This document shows positions 52,001 through 61,490 of a stretch of 64,000 nucleotides of DNA, piece by piece. The notes below the pieces were generated by a model. That model saw only the letters and a list, made by a program, of their open reading frames with translations, was not told the origin of the DNA and searched no databases. The DNA lies in the NCBI GenBank assembly GCA_930367205.1, contig OV884015.1:38183288-38247287 (forward strand), given 5' to 3'. How positions within the stretch are numbered: the first letter of the stretch is position 1; every line of letters begins with the position of its first letter. The position numbers and the translations under genes were made by a program. Source of the stretch: Acanthosoma haemorrhoidale (Eukaryota > Arthropoda > Insecta > Hemiptera > Acanthosomatidae).

Positions 52001-55000
52001 GCCACCCCTATACTCCCGCTGTTTTACCGAAACAGGAACTGAAAGGGTAGCGAATGCACATTGTGGCTTAAACATATAAAACAATTATGATTAAGGTTTC
52101 CGAAAGGTACTCCGAAAGGATGTGGTGGGGCACCGTACTCCTCTCCCTCCCCCCCTATAACAAGCCTAAATGCCTTGTGATATAGGCCCAAGTAAGAAGT
52201 ATTGTCAATTGTATGATAAAAAAGGTGGGACCCATCACTTTTAAAAAATGTTCAGTAAATTAATGTATAATGTACATTATTATACTTTTATATAATGTAG
52301 GTCACAATGTGTAGAAATCAGAAATTGTGTAAAATGTAGCCAAGCTACAGGAAATATAATGAATAAATGGTTAATTTATTCATTTGTAGAATCTATACTG
52401 AATTCTATAATTTTTAAGGCGAGACAGCCTAGATATAAATAGATATATATTTAGGTTTTAACTATCAAATAATTGACTAATTGTTGACACTTCATTATTT
52501 GTATCAGTAGCTTTTAATTTTTCATTGTAAATCGTCGGGCATAAACTGGCAGAACTATATTATATTTCCACTAACCCTCAGTATATGTTTATAACAAAAA
52601 AATACATATATCATAAAACTACTCTCGAATCGAAAAGAATAATTATTTTTGGAGTGACACACCTAATTTACCAGAAGAGCTAATAAAGATATTGCCTCCC
52701 ATGTCTTTTAAATAATCTTGACTTTTTTTACGTTTTCATTATGCATTAGGAGTCTGAACCCGTCCAGCAAACATTTTGGTAGAATTTGAATGAGTGGATT
52801 ACTGTCAGTTTGCTGAAAAGGCATGCGAATCAGAAAGATGATCCAATATATTTCTTTAATGATGAATACCCTGCTGTTAATAAAAGGCCATTATCCGGTT
52901 TAGCAAACCGAAACAATGGTTGGGAGTAACAAGCCTTGTTCCACCCCACCATGTTTACTTAATTACCCATATTGTTCGAAACATCCTCCCTGGATCGCTC
53001 TTGGATTTTGTTCTCTTCTCCAGAGTTCGATTATTATTATTCCCTCGTCCCCTTAATGGAAAAAAAAAATTACTGGAATTAATTAAGTACTTCATCTCAA
53101 CCTACAAGCTATGGTCACAACTTTTTGACTTTTAATTAGGTGTGCCATTTGTAGTAATTGTATTTTTGAGACTTTATTACCTCCGGAAGGGTCCGATTCT
53201 GGACGTAAGCTTTTTAAGAAGGACTTAGTCCCGAAATTTCGAAAATTAATGAAGATGTGTAAGCATGTCTGGTTGACTACTTACGAATCGACGATAATCT
53301 CCCAGAAGTTGGACTTCACAATCGGGATGTAATCGATTGAGTTAGAGTAGAATAGAGCTGTGTTCCATCCACCGAAAATCAATTCTCCGCCGTCCTTCGG
53401 GTCGTTTTTCCTGACAGCAGAAGAAATGATTCATAGCGAGTGTGAAATTTGGAATTTTATATCTTAGAGTTTTAACTATTACTTATCATGAACTTCTAAC
53501 TAAATCAGATAGTATGTATAATGATATAATATATAAATAAATATATTTTTTTTTTCAAAGATTACCTATTCATGTAGAAGGACATGATGTTTCTCTTGAG
53601 GAGCTTCTGGTCCACGAAGTTGTCAATAATGGGTACGATAGAGGTGGTCTTGGTGGAAGCGAATGACAGACCAACTATCCCGTCGAAAAGATTCTCCTGG
53701 AAGCCTCCTTCCAGTGCAGTAGCTATCTCTTGGTTCTTCACTTTAATGCCGGCAATCTGTCACGATTAACAAATAGGATATCATTTATTGGCTATATTGC
53801 ACTCATATTAAGACCCCCGGTATTTTTCGGTTTGATTGAAAAAATGATTTTAATATGACTTTTATTCAACGACTGGCTGGTTTGAGTGGTTTTAGCTCGT
53901 TACCTATTCTCACGCCAAGGGCTTAGTCAATTGAGAGCACTGCAGATAAAATTATAATGAAAAGTTTTGCTATAAAATATGCTAGAGAACAATTATCTAC
54001 GATGATGAGTCAGAATTAAACATTTTAATTGCAGTGAAATCAACCCACATAATTATTATTTTTTTGCAAGGACGGGATCCGAGGGATGAAACATGGACAG
54101 TGCCAAATGCATGGAAGACAAATGGAACGTTACAGAAGATGAGTGCTAATAATTTCTAAACTTAATTCAACAAACAAACAATAAGCATAAATATTTATTA
54201 TGCGCCCAAGTTAACGAAATACATAGTAAGAAGAAAGCCAGCGGGACCCCTGAGGCCGTCTAGAGGCACCCCAGACCCACCTTTGTGGTAGGCAGGACAT
54301 GTATTCTCATTTTAAGGCCATACATGGCCTGCCTACCTGACAGGTGGGACCGGGGTGCCAACTGCACCTCCGGTTGCCCTCAAAGGGGTGCCTGGGGCTT
54401 TGTTTTCTCAAAGTTCGAGTGTTGCTCAATCGGCTCGATAATATAGCTACTGTTTTAATAGCATTAAAACCCCAAAATGTTGACAAATTTCTTTATAGGC
54501 GTCGTAAAGTAATAATAAAAGTTGGAATAATTAATAAATGGTGAAATTAAAATCAAGAATATGATCATGTATGTGCGGGCGTCAATGACCCCTGTAGTTG
54601 ACATACCCTAAACAAACAAACACAAAATAAAAACAATAAATATAGTGTTGAGTAAGGGTATTCGTACACGAGTTATTTTTAATAGATGTAATTTCGGATT
54701 GAGTTGTGTGAGAACTGTGAAAGCTAACAAACGAGTAGTATGTTTGACAGACAATCGTTAAAAATCATTAAATGTGTTTTTCAAACTTCGTTCATGGGTT
54801 GTTTTTTTAATGCACAAAGATTTAATGCAACAAATGGTCAGCCCTGGAGGAGAACCGAGAAACGAAATTCCTGACCATACAAAATCCAACATTACTGCTG
54901 AGCGTTCAAGCCAAAATCCAATAACCATCCTTCTATTCCAATTTATAATATATACGTGTTGTTGTTTTTCAAGGGAGTTTTTAATGTTGTGCCCGATTGA

Positions 55001-58000
55001 ATTTCTGCGTCATTTAACGTCAACCGTTTCAAAATAGTGTTCTTAAAATAGTGGAACCGCTGATCCTTGCATCTATTTCATATTTCTATTGAGTCTTACT
55101 TATCTCAAAAACAAAATACGCTACACGTTATTAAGAACGACAGATTTTTCCGAAATGTTTCTTCTGAAATGAAGCCTATTTCGGACATTATACAGACAAT
55201 TGTGAAAATTGCAACTCACATTGATCTCATCCTTTCCCCTGATGCCCCTCATGTAGCCTATGGCGTAGTTGACAGATACGGTCTTGTTTTGGTCCACGTA
55301 AGTTCTTGAACGCGTTTCGTCAAACAAATTCTTACCATCTGAAAAAAATGAAAACGCTTACGTTAGTTGTTTACAATGGATGAACTACAATTATATTACA
55401 AGAAACTGTTCCCAAGGTTACTTACGGCAGTTAGTACAGTTTTTGTTGGGTACCCAGACTAAGTGGGATCCGGTATCGAACATCGCCTCAAACTTCTGCG
55501 GAGGCGTGCCGATGGTAAGGCTTCCCCAGTACTCTTCCTGTAGGGAAATCCAGTTATGGTAGTTTTAATATATCATCCCTTAATAAATATAATAAATAGT
55601 GAATCGAATTTCGGGGAATACTGATTGGTATTCTGTATTTTTGAGGGTTTGAAAGTTTCGATTTAAGGTTACTATTCCTACGTTCAGCTTTACTGAAAAC
55701 ACCAAAAGACATTTTTTGTTTAGGATCATAACTCAGTATGCTTGTCAACAAAATAAAATTTCGACTTTTAAGGGTAGTCTCCATTTTCAGGTCATCTATA
55801 CTTTATTTCAGGCCTTAATATTTAATGAGTTGCATTCCAATCCAATTATAGGTTAATCGTTTACCCAATATATTTAGATGTTATAGAGGATCAGATAAGA
55901 AAATGGACAGTGACCGTCATCATTAAATTAAAATTGTAAGACTAAGGCAATTTAAGCCTTGAAAAAAAAATACATGTGGCTTGAAGGCGGAATAATGTAT
56001 CGAAACATTGCTAAAATAAAGATATAAAATTTCACTAACAAGCATAAGGAGATAAGAAAAAACTGTAACTATAAAACAGCTTTTGCCTTTTCACAGATGA
56101 TAATTTCTTCCTTATTAAAATAGCGCTTTCGACAGCTCAAAGCTGTCATCTTTAGTTATCTCCAATCGGTTATATGGGACATATAATTCAACCAGGGCGA
56201 CCTTTCAATCAATTCAATACGACCTTTGAGCCGTAAAGTGAAGAGCGTGGATCAACCTTAATTAAATATATACTATTGTTTTGGATGAGTCATATATCCG
56301 ACATAACCAATAACTGAAGATGACAGCTTAGAGCTGTCGAAAGCGCTATTACAATAAAGAAGAGGTTATCAGTTGTGGAAAGACAATACAGTTTTTTTTT
56401 TAAACAATCTGTTTACTTTTACATTTATTGCTACGTTCAGTCCTGGGCAAATATATTCTAAATACACATATAATAAAAATATATGAATACCTATCGATAT
56501 AGATGCATATATTTTTTTCACCAACCTTATCCGGTGACCACGTTGCATTCAAACAAATTTTCTGCAGCAAATACATTTTTACATAATCTTTTATCCTATA
56601 ATAAATCTATGTTATCATTATATTTACTTTATGCAGCGAGGTACAGATATAACAATATATGTAACTGTACACTTTGAATTTGTATGAAAATAGATTCGTA
56701 ATACCTTAATTTAGCCAGTGTAATTAGCGTGGCATTACTGCCACGTTTTATCATCTTTCAACCGAGCATGTTTTCCAATACAAACGTTTAATTTTCCTCA
56801 AACCTCCTTTTGGTGTTCAATATTCTCAATTCTATTGTAAGAACTACTTATATATTTACAGTTCATAAGCTTTACAAGATACATTTTAAACATGCTTCAA
56901 TTTTACACCCTTTTTGACTTCATTGTTTAAAAAATATTAATTGTAACATTTTCAATCAGTTAATTAACTCTAAATTATGTCTTGTCGATATATTGTGCTT
57001 ACATTAGTATTAATTAGCTTCGAAAAAAAATAAACTTGTCAGAAAATTAATAATATTGGAACAGTCACTTCAATTCAACTCACTTGTTTCAATAACAATT
57101 GATGTAAACACTATTTTACGTTCTCTTTTCTTATCGTTATCGCAAACACCTGAAAGGTGCTTGGGGAAACAGCTCATATAGTTGCAAAAATTAGAATCAA
57201 GCCTGTCGGGTGTCTTGATCACGTCGAGCTTCTCTATCACGTCAAGGGTCACCAATTGTCGGGTGCGTCACTAGGGGAGTGCCTAATCACTCTAGCCCTG
57301 GTGACAAGTGCGGATTGTTGTAGTTTATAACATGGACCATCTTCCATGTAGGCGTTAATATCTGACTCCATTTATTGATAGGGATGTGTCCCGACAATAC
57401 ACTGTGTTCAGGAGAGAGGTTCAGAGGTTTCATAAAGAATAAGACCAGTTTTCAGAGTTCGGGCGGGAGATCAGCAGCGTAATAGTACAAGTCGTCAGAG
57501 GGTCTGCTAGAGGCTGTGAGACAAGGTGCCGGCGCAGAGGTGTGGCAGAGAGAGTGCAGACCAGTGGAAGGCTGAGTGGACTTACTCCCAGGGCCCCGGG
57601 GCCCTGGCGTATCGTGAACGAGTGATAGCGGCTGTCTAGATGAGGAGCCTGGGAAAGAGTGTCTCTACAGGGCGAAACTTCCTGATTTAAATATAATTTC
57701 CCCTTCCTAGTGGAAGGCGGAGCCGGCTGAAAGGTTTTTTTTTATGATGCCCAGGTGGCCAATCCCCCTTAAGTTATTGACTGTTGGTCTAAAAGGGTGT
57801 GTTTTATGATGTCACACCTACCGAGGTACGTGATCGCTCGTCCCCTAAGGACTGTTTATTGGCATGGCTTTTAGATTTTATGACCCCGTGAGTCAGTGAC
57901 TGAAGGTCTGCTTGGGTCTATTTTATTAGGGGCAGTGGCTTATCCTCTCCGGTTTTATTGCAGGAGCTTCGACCCTCTGTTACTTGTTTCACGACTACCG

Positions 58001-61000
58001 GCCTCTCCATGATTTATTACCAGAAAAGCATGTTTTACATCTAATTATAATACATTATATATGCACCAGAGTATAGGGTGATTTAACACTTATGTATTTG
58101 AGTCACTACAAAGCCATTTAAAATTTGGCCCAACATTTATGCTTGTGCAAACTATCATGTAGTTTTTACATTAGCGTATGTTCACATCATTCGACATCGA
58201 TACATGATCTCGCCTCATTCAGCCAATAGGTCCATCCTAACGTGAATACAACTGTGTGGTTGCACGGTAAGTTTAAGGGAAGGTATTGAGTTATTTCAAA
58301 GCTAATTTATATGTGGTTACGTTAAAATACGGGCAGAAGAATACCGAAAAACCTACGCATTTTGAAATTATCACATATTATTATTTTCGTCTCTTTTTCT
58401 AGTTATAAAAATACGGTCTCGGCAGTGGATTTTTAATTCATCGTTTTGGGGTAAAATATGAATTTAGTTTCCGTCGCGCGGAATTTCAATTACCGACGTA
58501 ATACGGCTATATAAACATATAAGTACGTTTTTGATTTACAGATGGTTGTTTGATTTCAGTTATTGGTAAGTTAGAAATTCCAAGCCTGAATAAGGAGGCT
58601 CTACTTTCAAACGGGTACATGGAATTCGTTTTTCATATGTCCGACTACCAGTATGTTTTTGAACACCTTGAGTTACACTGTATATGTGTATTTTAGTTAA
58701 CATAAAACAACAGGAAGTACAGGAGAAGCCAAATGTGAACAAAGTCTGACCGCTGAATGTCAAATAACATGCTTCTTCCTGAATTTCAAGAATTCTCAAG
58801 TTAGATATAAGAGGTATTATAGATATGCTTTATTATGAATGAATAACAACAGAAGAAGATAAGGCTACTAAGGAGGCTACTTAATAAGGCTATATACTTT
58901 ATAATCATTAATTGTCATTATTAATTATATTTCTATTTTAAATAGCTGTAAAATAATATTTAATAAAAGTATTTCCTAAACTAAACGAAGTATCCAGTAA
59001 GAACGTCATAGGGTTGTTCAGTGTGCAATTTGGTTTCATGTCTGAGATTTCTTTTCCAGTTTAGAAAGAATAATTTAAATTCTCCCCCTAACCGTTCAAA
59101 TTAATTCGCTTGGCAATTATCAATAAGCTCCTGGCCCAGAACTCAAAATTTGACTTTATTAGGTAGGCTAAAAGTAACTCAGGTATAGTACATCCATGTA
59201 GTGGTTACATAGCCTAAGAACTCCGCGCGGCTGCTCAAAATGTTAGTTACTAAAGCATGCAACACTATTGATTATAGTGCAAATGATTTGTATACTTACA
59301 TTTCTTAAGTTTTTGAACTTTAGTCGTCCAGTACCACCTGCGTGGGCGTCTCTTCTTACTCTTCTTTCAAGGGGAATCCTAAAATCATACAATTAGTGAT
59401 AGTGAGCCAAGATCGTCAAAATGGAAACCAGGGAAGGAGGAATCTGGTGAAGAAACAAAACTGGAAGTAGAAGAAATATTATAAAATAAAAGTGTACGGT
59501 TCTTTGCTGGATAGTTTTCCATTATTCTCCTTAATGGGTCTGACCCTGGAGAGGACGAAACTCTCCGACTACATTCCAAGGTTATCCTAGGAACCCCCCG
59601 ATGATCAATTCATCGCCTCAACTGTAGGTGCCACTAAATTAAGCCAAGGCGAAAGGTGGCAGAATCATGTGTTCTCCTTCTTTTTTTTTTCTTATTAGGC
59701 TCACCTATTAATGCCGCGTAAGTTAGCTGTCATCTGTAGGTCACCATCAATAATCTAACACCCAAGCGGAATTCGAACCTTGGGTGTTGAAATATTTAAT
59801 TTATGTAATACAATTTTAACATTTACATATTATTGTTTGTATTCCAGCGTAAAACTAATAATACATACAAAAGTTGACATGTTATAAAAATATATAAATA
59901 CTTCAGTTATCCGAGTCGGTCCATCTTATGGTTTGGCTGGATGAAGAAAGAAAATCTTTGTCCGAGTATCGCTGCATTGTGTTGATTAAATAGTATATCC
60001 ATCCCTGATCATTCATTCATTTAAACATTTTTGTTTTATCATCAATTACGGTTTGTTTATATAGCATTATTAATTGGGGCGTAAGAACTGATTCGTACTT
60101 CTTGTACCTATGTACAATTTCCATTCATACAATATGTACTTAACAAGGAGCCCCCCCCCCCCCAGCCCGCTCACAAGGCGATTCCTTCAGCAAGTCGGTG
60201 GAAGAGCCGGAAGCAGCGGGGCTCACAGAAATCAAGAGAGCCACTGACGCTCAGGATATGAGTGGGGATGATGGCAAGGGGCAGGACCCCCTGATTTACA
60301 TATCTATTTACAATATATCGCTAGGTCACCGTTCTTTTAGCCAACGAGGAAGATTGTAAGGTCGAGCGTTACTGAATAAGGAGTTGACAAGACAAGTTGG
60401 ATGAGTGGATAGGTTTTTATGGAATTTGGAAAATCTCGTGTGTTCAGGGTCATGGACTGTTGGCTCATGGAGATCTCTGTGAAGGGATAGGTTTGTATTG
60501 TAAAAGGGTGCGTTGACTACTGTACTGAGGACTTAGGATTGTAAATGTTTGGATTTGTTTGATGTTCGAGTTTGGGTGTCTCTCATCGTAACTATTATTA
60601 TTATTATTATTACTAGTATTATTATAGTAACTATAATTATTATTAGCAACTGCTTGTTTATGTGAAATTTATTTTCTAGAATGAGCATGTTAAGTAGTCT
60701 GTATGTCCCTAGCTCATCTAAATTCTACAAACATAAGTTATTGTTGAATACAGTGCGTTTGTTTACATATTTTAATTTAATTTTTATACCATTTCCAATT
60801 TTATTGTATTTCATGTCATTTGTTATTTCTTAATCAATAAAGTTAACAAATACTACTGGAGATTACAAAATATCTCATTTTTCATCCAGTTCCTCAAGGG
60901 TGCAATAATGACTTAAAATCACCAAAAGGTAAATACGAACAAAGTGGCTGCTCACCTTATTACACTTCCAGATGAAACGTAGCCAAGGGAAGCAAAGAAC

Positions 61001-61029
61001 AGAAGAAGACTCGCTGCGAAAAAGTCCAT
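45853..61029 (-). CDS. Pepsin/cathepsin-D-like aspartic protease (complete, nine exons)
   Basis: Join on the minus strand: 61029-60956, 59378-59300, 55537-55426, 55338-55220, 53756-53566, 53410-53285, 51435-51288, 48264-48172, 46014-45853; 1104 nt, 367 residues, every phase closing. Signal peptide 1 to about 20; short propeptide with IPLERRVRR as in A1 proteases; N-lobe catalytic motif FDTGS (Asp72) after [13 protein letters not shown]; flap Tyr113 in [31 protein letters not shown]-lobe catalytic motif VDTGN (Asp252) in [14 protein letters not shown]-terminal [18 protein letters not shown] secreted or lysosomal acid endopeptidase is expected; in many insects such enzymes are digestive. Both catalytic Asp are present. 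Departures from family consensus: the flap is Y-A-I-G-Y rather than Y-G-S/T-G-S, the first motif is DTGSHLVW rather than DTGSSNLW, and the second DTGNT rather than DTGTS. Exon linkage is inferred from homology and phase. Confidence 0.92.
46205..46375 (+). pseudogene. Decayed Jockey-like reverse transcriptase fragment
   Basis: The plus strand reads [28 protein letters not shown] codons, matching IYKVILKPIWTYGIELWGTA in the copy at 17355-18698. It has stops and gaps. It lies in intron 8 of the protease. Confidence 0.65.
46394..46482 (-). mobile_element. Inverted Jockey-like 3' end
   Basis: Complement of the 3' terminal 90 bp at about 18775-18863 (TTGCCTAGCAAGGCAGATTG ... AATAAAGGAATTATATA). 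It is opposite in orientation to the fragment just before it, so the locus is rearranged. Confidence 0.8.
46483..47129. other. Intron 8 of the protease, AT-rich
   Basis: A TTAATTAATTAA-type simple repeat lies near 46487-46520. A short GC-richer piece (46540-46690) is unassigned. No gene. Confidence 0.35.
47130..48085 (-). pseudogene. Non-LTR reverse transcriptase fragment with 3' UTR
   Basis: The minus strand starts [20 protein letters not shown] and ends that frame with [14 protein letters not shown] and a stop. After a frameshift near 47910 it continues [78 protein letters not shown] and [13 protein letters not shown]. The 3' UTR extends to about 47130, with the family GGTGAGCCCGATCACC and CGATGCTACAGGAAA blocks. 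5'-truncated and dead, but the best local copy of this family. It lies in intron 8 of the protease, same strand. Confidence 0.88.
48172..48264 (-). CDS. Protease exon 8
   Basis: Acceptor GTTTCAAG, donor ACG|GTAAGC, phase 0 at both ends. It encodes [20 protein letters not shown] and [11 protein letters not shown]. Confidence 0.93.
48560..48905 (+). pseudogene. Tc1-family transposase N-terminal remnant
   Basis: The plus strand carries [20 protein letters not shown] and [15 protein letters not shown] sequence and, at its 3' end, [13 protein letters not shown], equivalent to HRARLEFSREH in the remnant at 10905-11460. It has frameshifts and no terminal repeats. It lies in intron 7 of the protease. 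Confidence 0.7.
48906..51287. other. Intron 7 of the protease, no further gene
   Basis: AT-rich. Around 50700 GGGTAAACCAGAGAGAGGTG matches a phrase near 21296, marking an unassigned dispersed repeat. Confidence 0.4.
51288..51435 (-). CDS. Protease exon 7 (second catalytic Asp)
   Basis: Acceptor GTTTCAG, donor TTC|GTAAGT. It encodes [27 protein letters not shown] and the following helix to NGYHF. Confidence 0.95.
51436..52149. other. Intron 6 of the protease, no feature
   Basis: No coding or repeat structure is recognised in this part of the intron. Confidence 0.4.
52150..52440 (+). mobile_element. Non-LTR 3' UTR fragment
   Basis: Contains GGTGGGACCCATCAC and TGTAGCCAAGCTACAGGAAA followed by GTAGAATCTATAC, collinear with the 3' ends at 2764-3190 and 33800-34140. 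Confidence 0.7.
52441..53284. other. Intron 6 of the protease, no feature
   Basis: AT-rich intron. No gene or repeat family is recognised. Confidence 0.4.
53285..53410 (-). CDS. Protease exon 6
   Basis: Acceptor TGCTGTCAG, donor TC|GTAAGT. It encodes [20 protein letters not shown] and [15 protein letters not shown]. Confidence 0.94.
53566..53756 (-). CDS. Protease exon 5
   Basis: Acceptor CGTGACAG, donor AG|GTAATC. It encodes [31 protein letters not shown] and [12 protein letters not shown]. Confidence 0.94.
54241..54420. repeat. GC-rich imperfect palindrome in intron 4 of the protease
   Basis: GTAGGCAGGACATGTAT (about 54287-54304) pairs with ATACATGGCCTGCCTAC (about 54320-54336). Outside it, GGACCCCTGAGG...GGCACCCCAG pairs loosely with GGGGTGCC...AAAGGGGTGCCTGGGG. 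Composition differs sharply from the surrounding AT-rich intron. Possibly a MITE or SINE; not classified. Confidence 0.55.
55220..55338 (-). CDS. Protease exon 4 (flap)
   Basis: Acceptor TTTTTCAG, donor AAT|GTGAGT. It encodes [19 protein letters not shown] and the flap [13 protein letters not shown]. Confidence 0.93.
55426..55537 (-). CDS. Protease exon 3 (first catalytic Asp)
   Basis: Acceptor TTTCCCTACAG, donor C|GTAAGT. It encodes [31 protein letters not shown] and KNCTNC. Confidence 0.95.
56089..56382. mobile_element. MITE-like foldback with hairpins inside each arm
   Basis: The left arm (about 56089-56160) and right arm (about 56309-56382) are inverted copies sharing AATAGCGCTTTCGACAGCT. 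Within each arm GACAGCT-(3-4 nt)-AGCTGTC is itself a hairpin. An inner pair (CGGTTATATGGGACATAT and its diverged complement near 56290) extends the fold. No coding capacity. It lies in intron 2 of the protease. Confidence 0.75.
56383..57256. other. Intron 2 of the protease, no feature
   Basis: AT-rich; no gene or repeat boundary is recognised. Confidence 0.4.
57257..58060. repeat. GC-richer unclassified block, likely transposon-derived
   Basis: An island of near-balanced base composition in an AT-rich intron. It begins TGTCGGGTGCGTC, and CCCGACA occurs at 57390-57396, so the first 140 bp have short inverted ends. It also contains GGGCCCCGGGGCCC (about 57591-57604), a perfect palindrome. No open frame or known family is recognised. 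It could be a solo LTR or part of one. Confidence 0.4.
58061..59299. other. Intron 2 of the protease, no feature
   Basis: No supported feature; the 58560-58799 minus frame has no recognisable domain or splice context. Confidence 0.4.
59300..59378 (-). CDS. Protease exon 2 (propeptide)
   Basis: Acceptor GATTTTAG, donor AAT|GTAAGT. It encodes [15 protein letters not shown] and RLKFKNLRN; the leading G completes an Arg codon from exon 1. Confidence 0.85.
59590..59800 (-). repeat. Possible tRNA-derived SINE body with B box
   Basis: On the minus strand GGTTCGAATTCC (59779-59768) is a pol III B-box-like T-arm, enclosed in an 8-bp stem (ACACCCAAG...CTTGGGTGT). The downstream minus sequence ends with an A-rich run near 59680-59690. 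No A box is attached here. Confidence 0.4.
60130..60600 (-). pseudogene. Decayed Jockey-like reverse transcriptase C-terminus
   Basis: Minus-strand reading with frameshifts gives [25 protein letters not shown] and [14 protein letters not shown], matching NIKRIQSF, IVNAPYYVSDKTLHNDL and the following region at 17355-18698. A C14 run lies near 60150. It lies in intron 1 of the protease. Confidence 0.65.
60956..61029 (-). CDS. Protease exon 1 (signal peptide)
   Basis: The ATG at 61029 begins [20 protein letters not shown], a clear signal peptide, then GSVI and the donor AG|GTGAGC. The split Arg codon joins exon 2. Confidence 0.9.
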
Positions 61030-61072
61030 ATTGCGTTGTATGTCTCAGCCTGTCCTCTGAAACATTAAAAAT

Positions 61073-61081
61073 CTATTTATA
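61073..61081 (-). promoter_or_regulatory. TATA box of the protease gene
   Basis: TATAAATAG on the minus strand, 44 nt upstream of the ATG, followed by a TTTCAGAGG initiator-like stretch about 24 nt downstream. Confidence 0.6.
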
Positions 61082-61257
61082 CAGGACAGTTCGTTTATCG
61101 CCACTCACCAGATTCTGAGTGCATAAAAGGAACTGATAATTATAATTGACACTCCACATATTGCGATTGGCTAGCTATGAGATAATTAATTGTTAGCAGA
61201 ATCCATTTATTTTAAAAAGTGCCAATCTTTAAATAGATGGCACCATTTTATTTACAT

Positions 61258-61490
61258 GGGTCAAAAAGGTGAGCCCCATCACCTTTATTAATCAGTTTAG
61301 TCCAGTCACGTATAATGTGTATGATTATACTTGTTTATTCATTATATAATTTTTATAAAATGGCAAAACCTGTATATAATGTAGCGAAGCTACAGGAAAT
61401 ACAAAAATAGTTTGTAAATAGATTCGCCTGAGTATCTATAATTATATATAATTATCTGTAAATTTAGAGGGGCTATGACAGAAAAAAAAA
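61258..61490 (+). mobile_element. Non-LTR 3' UTR copy with A tail
   Basis: Starts at GGTGAGCCCCATCACC and contains GTAGCGAAGCTACAGGAAA and GATTCGCCTGAGTATC. It ends with an A9-10 tail at about 61481-61490. The inverse of this 3' end bounds the copy at 47130-48085. Confidence 0.8.
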
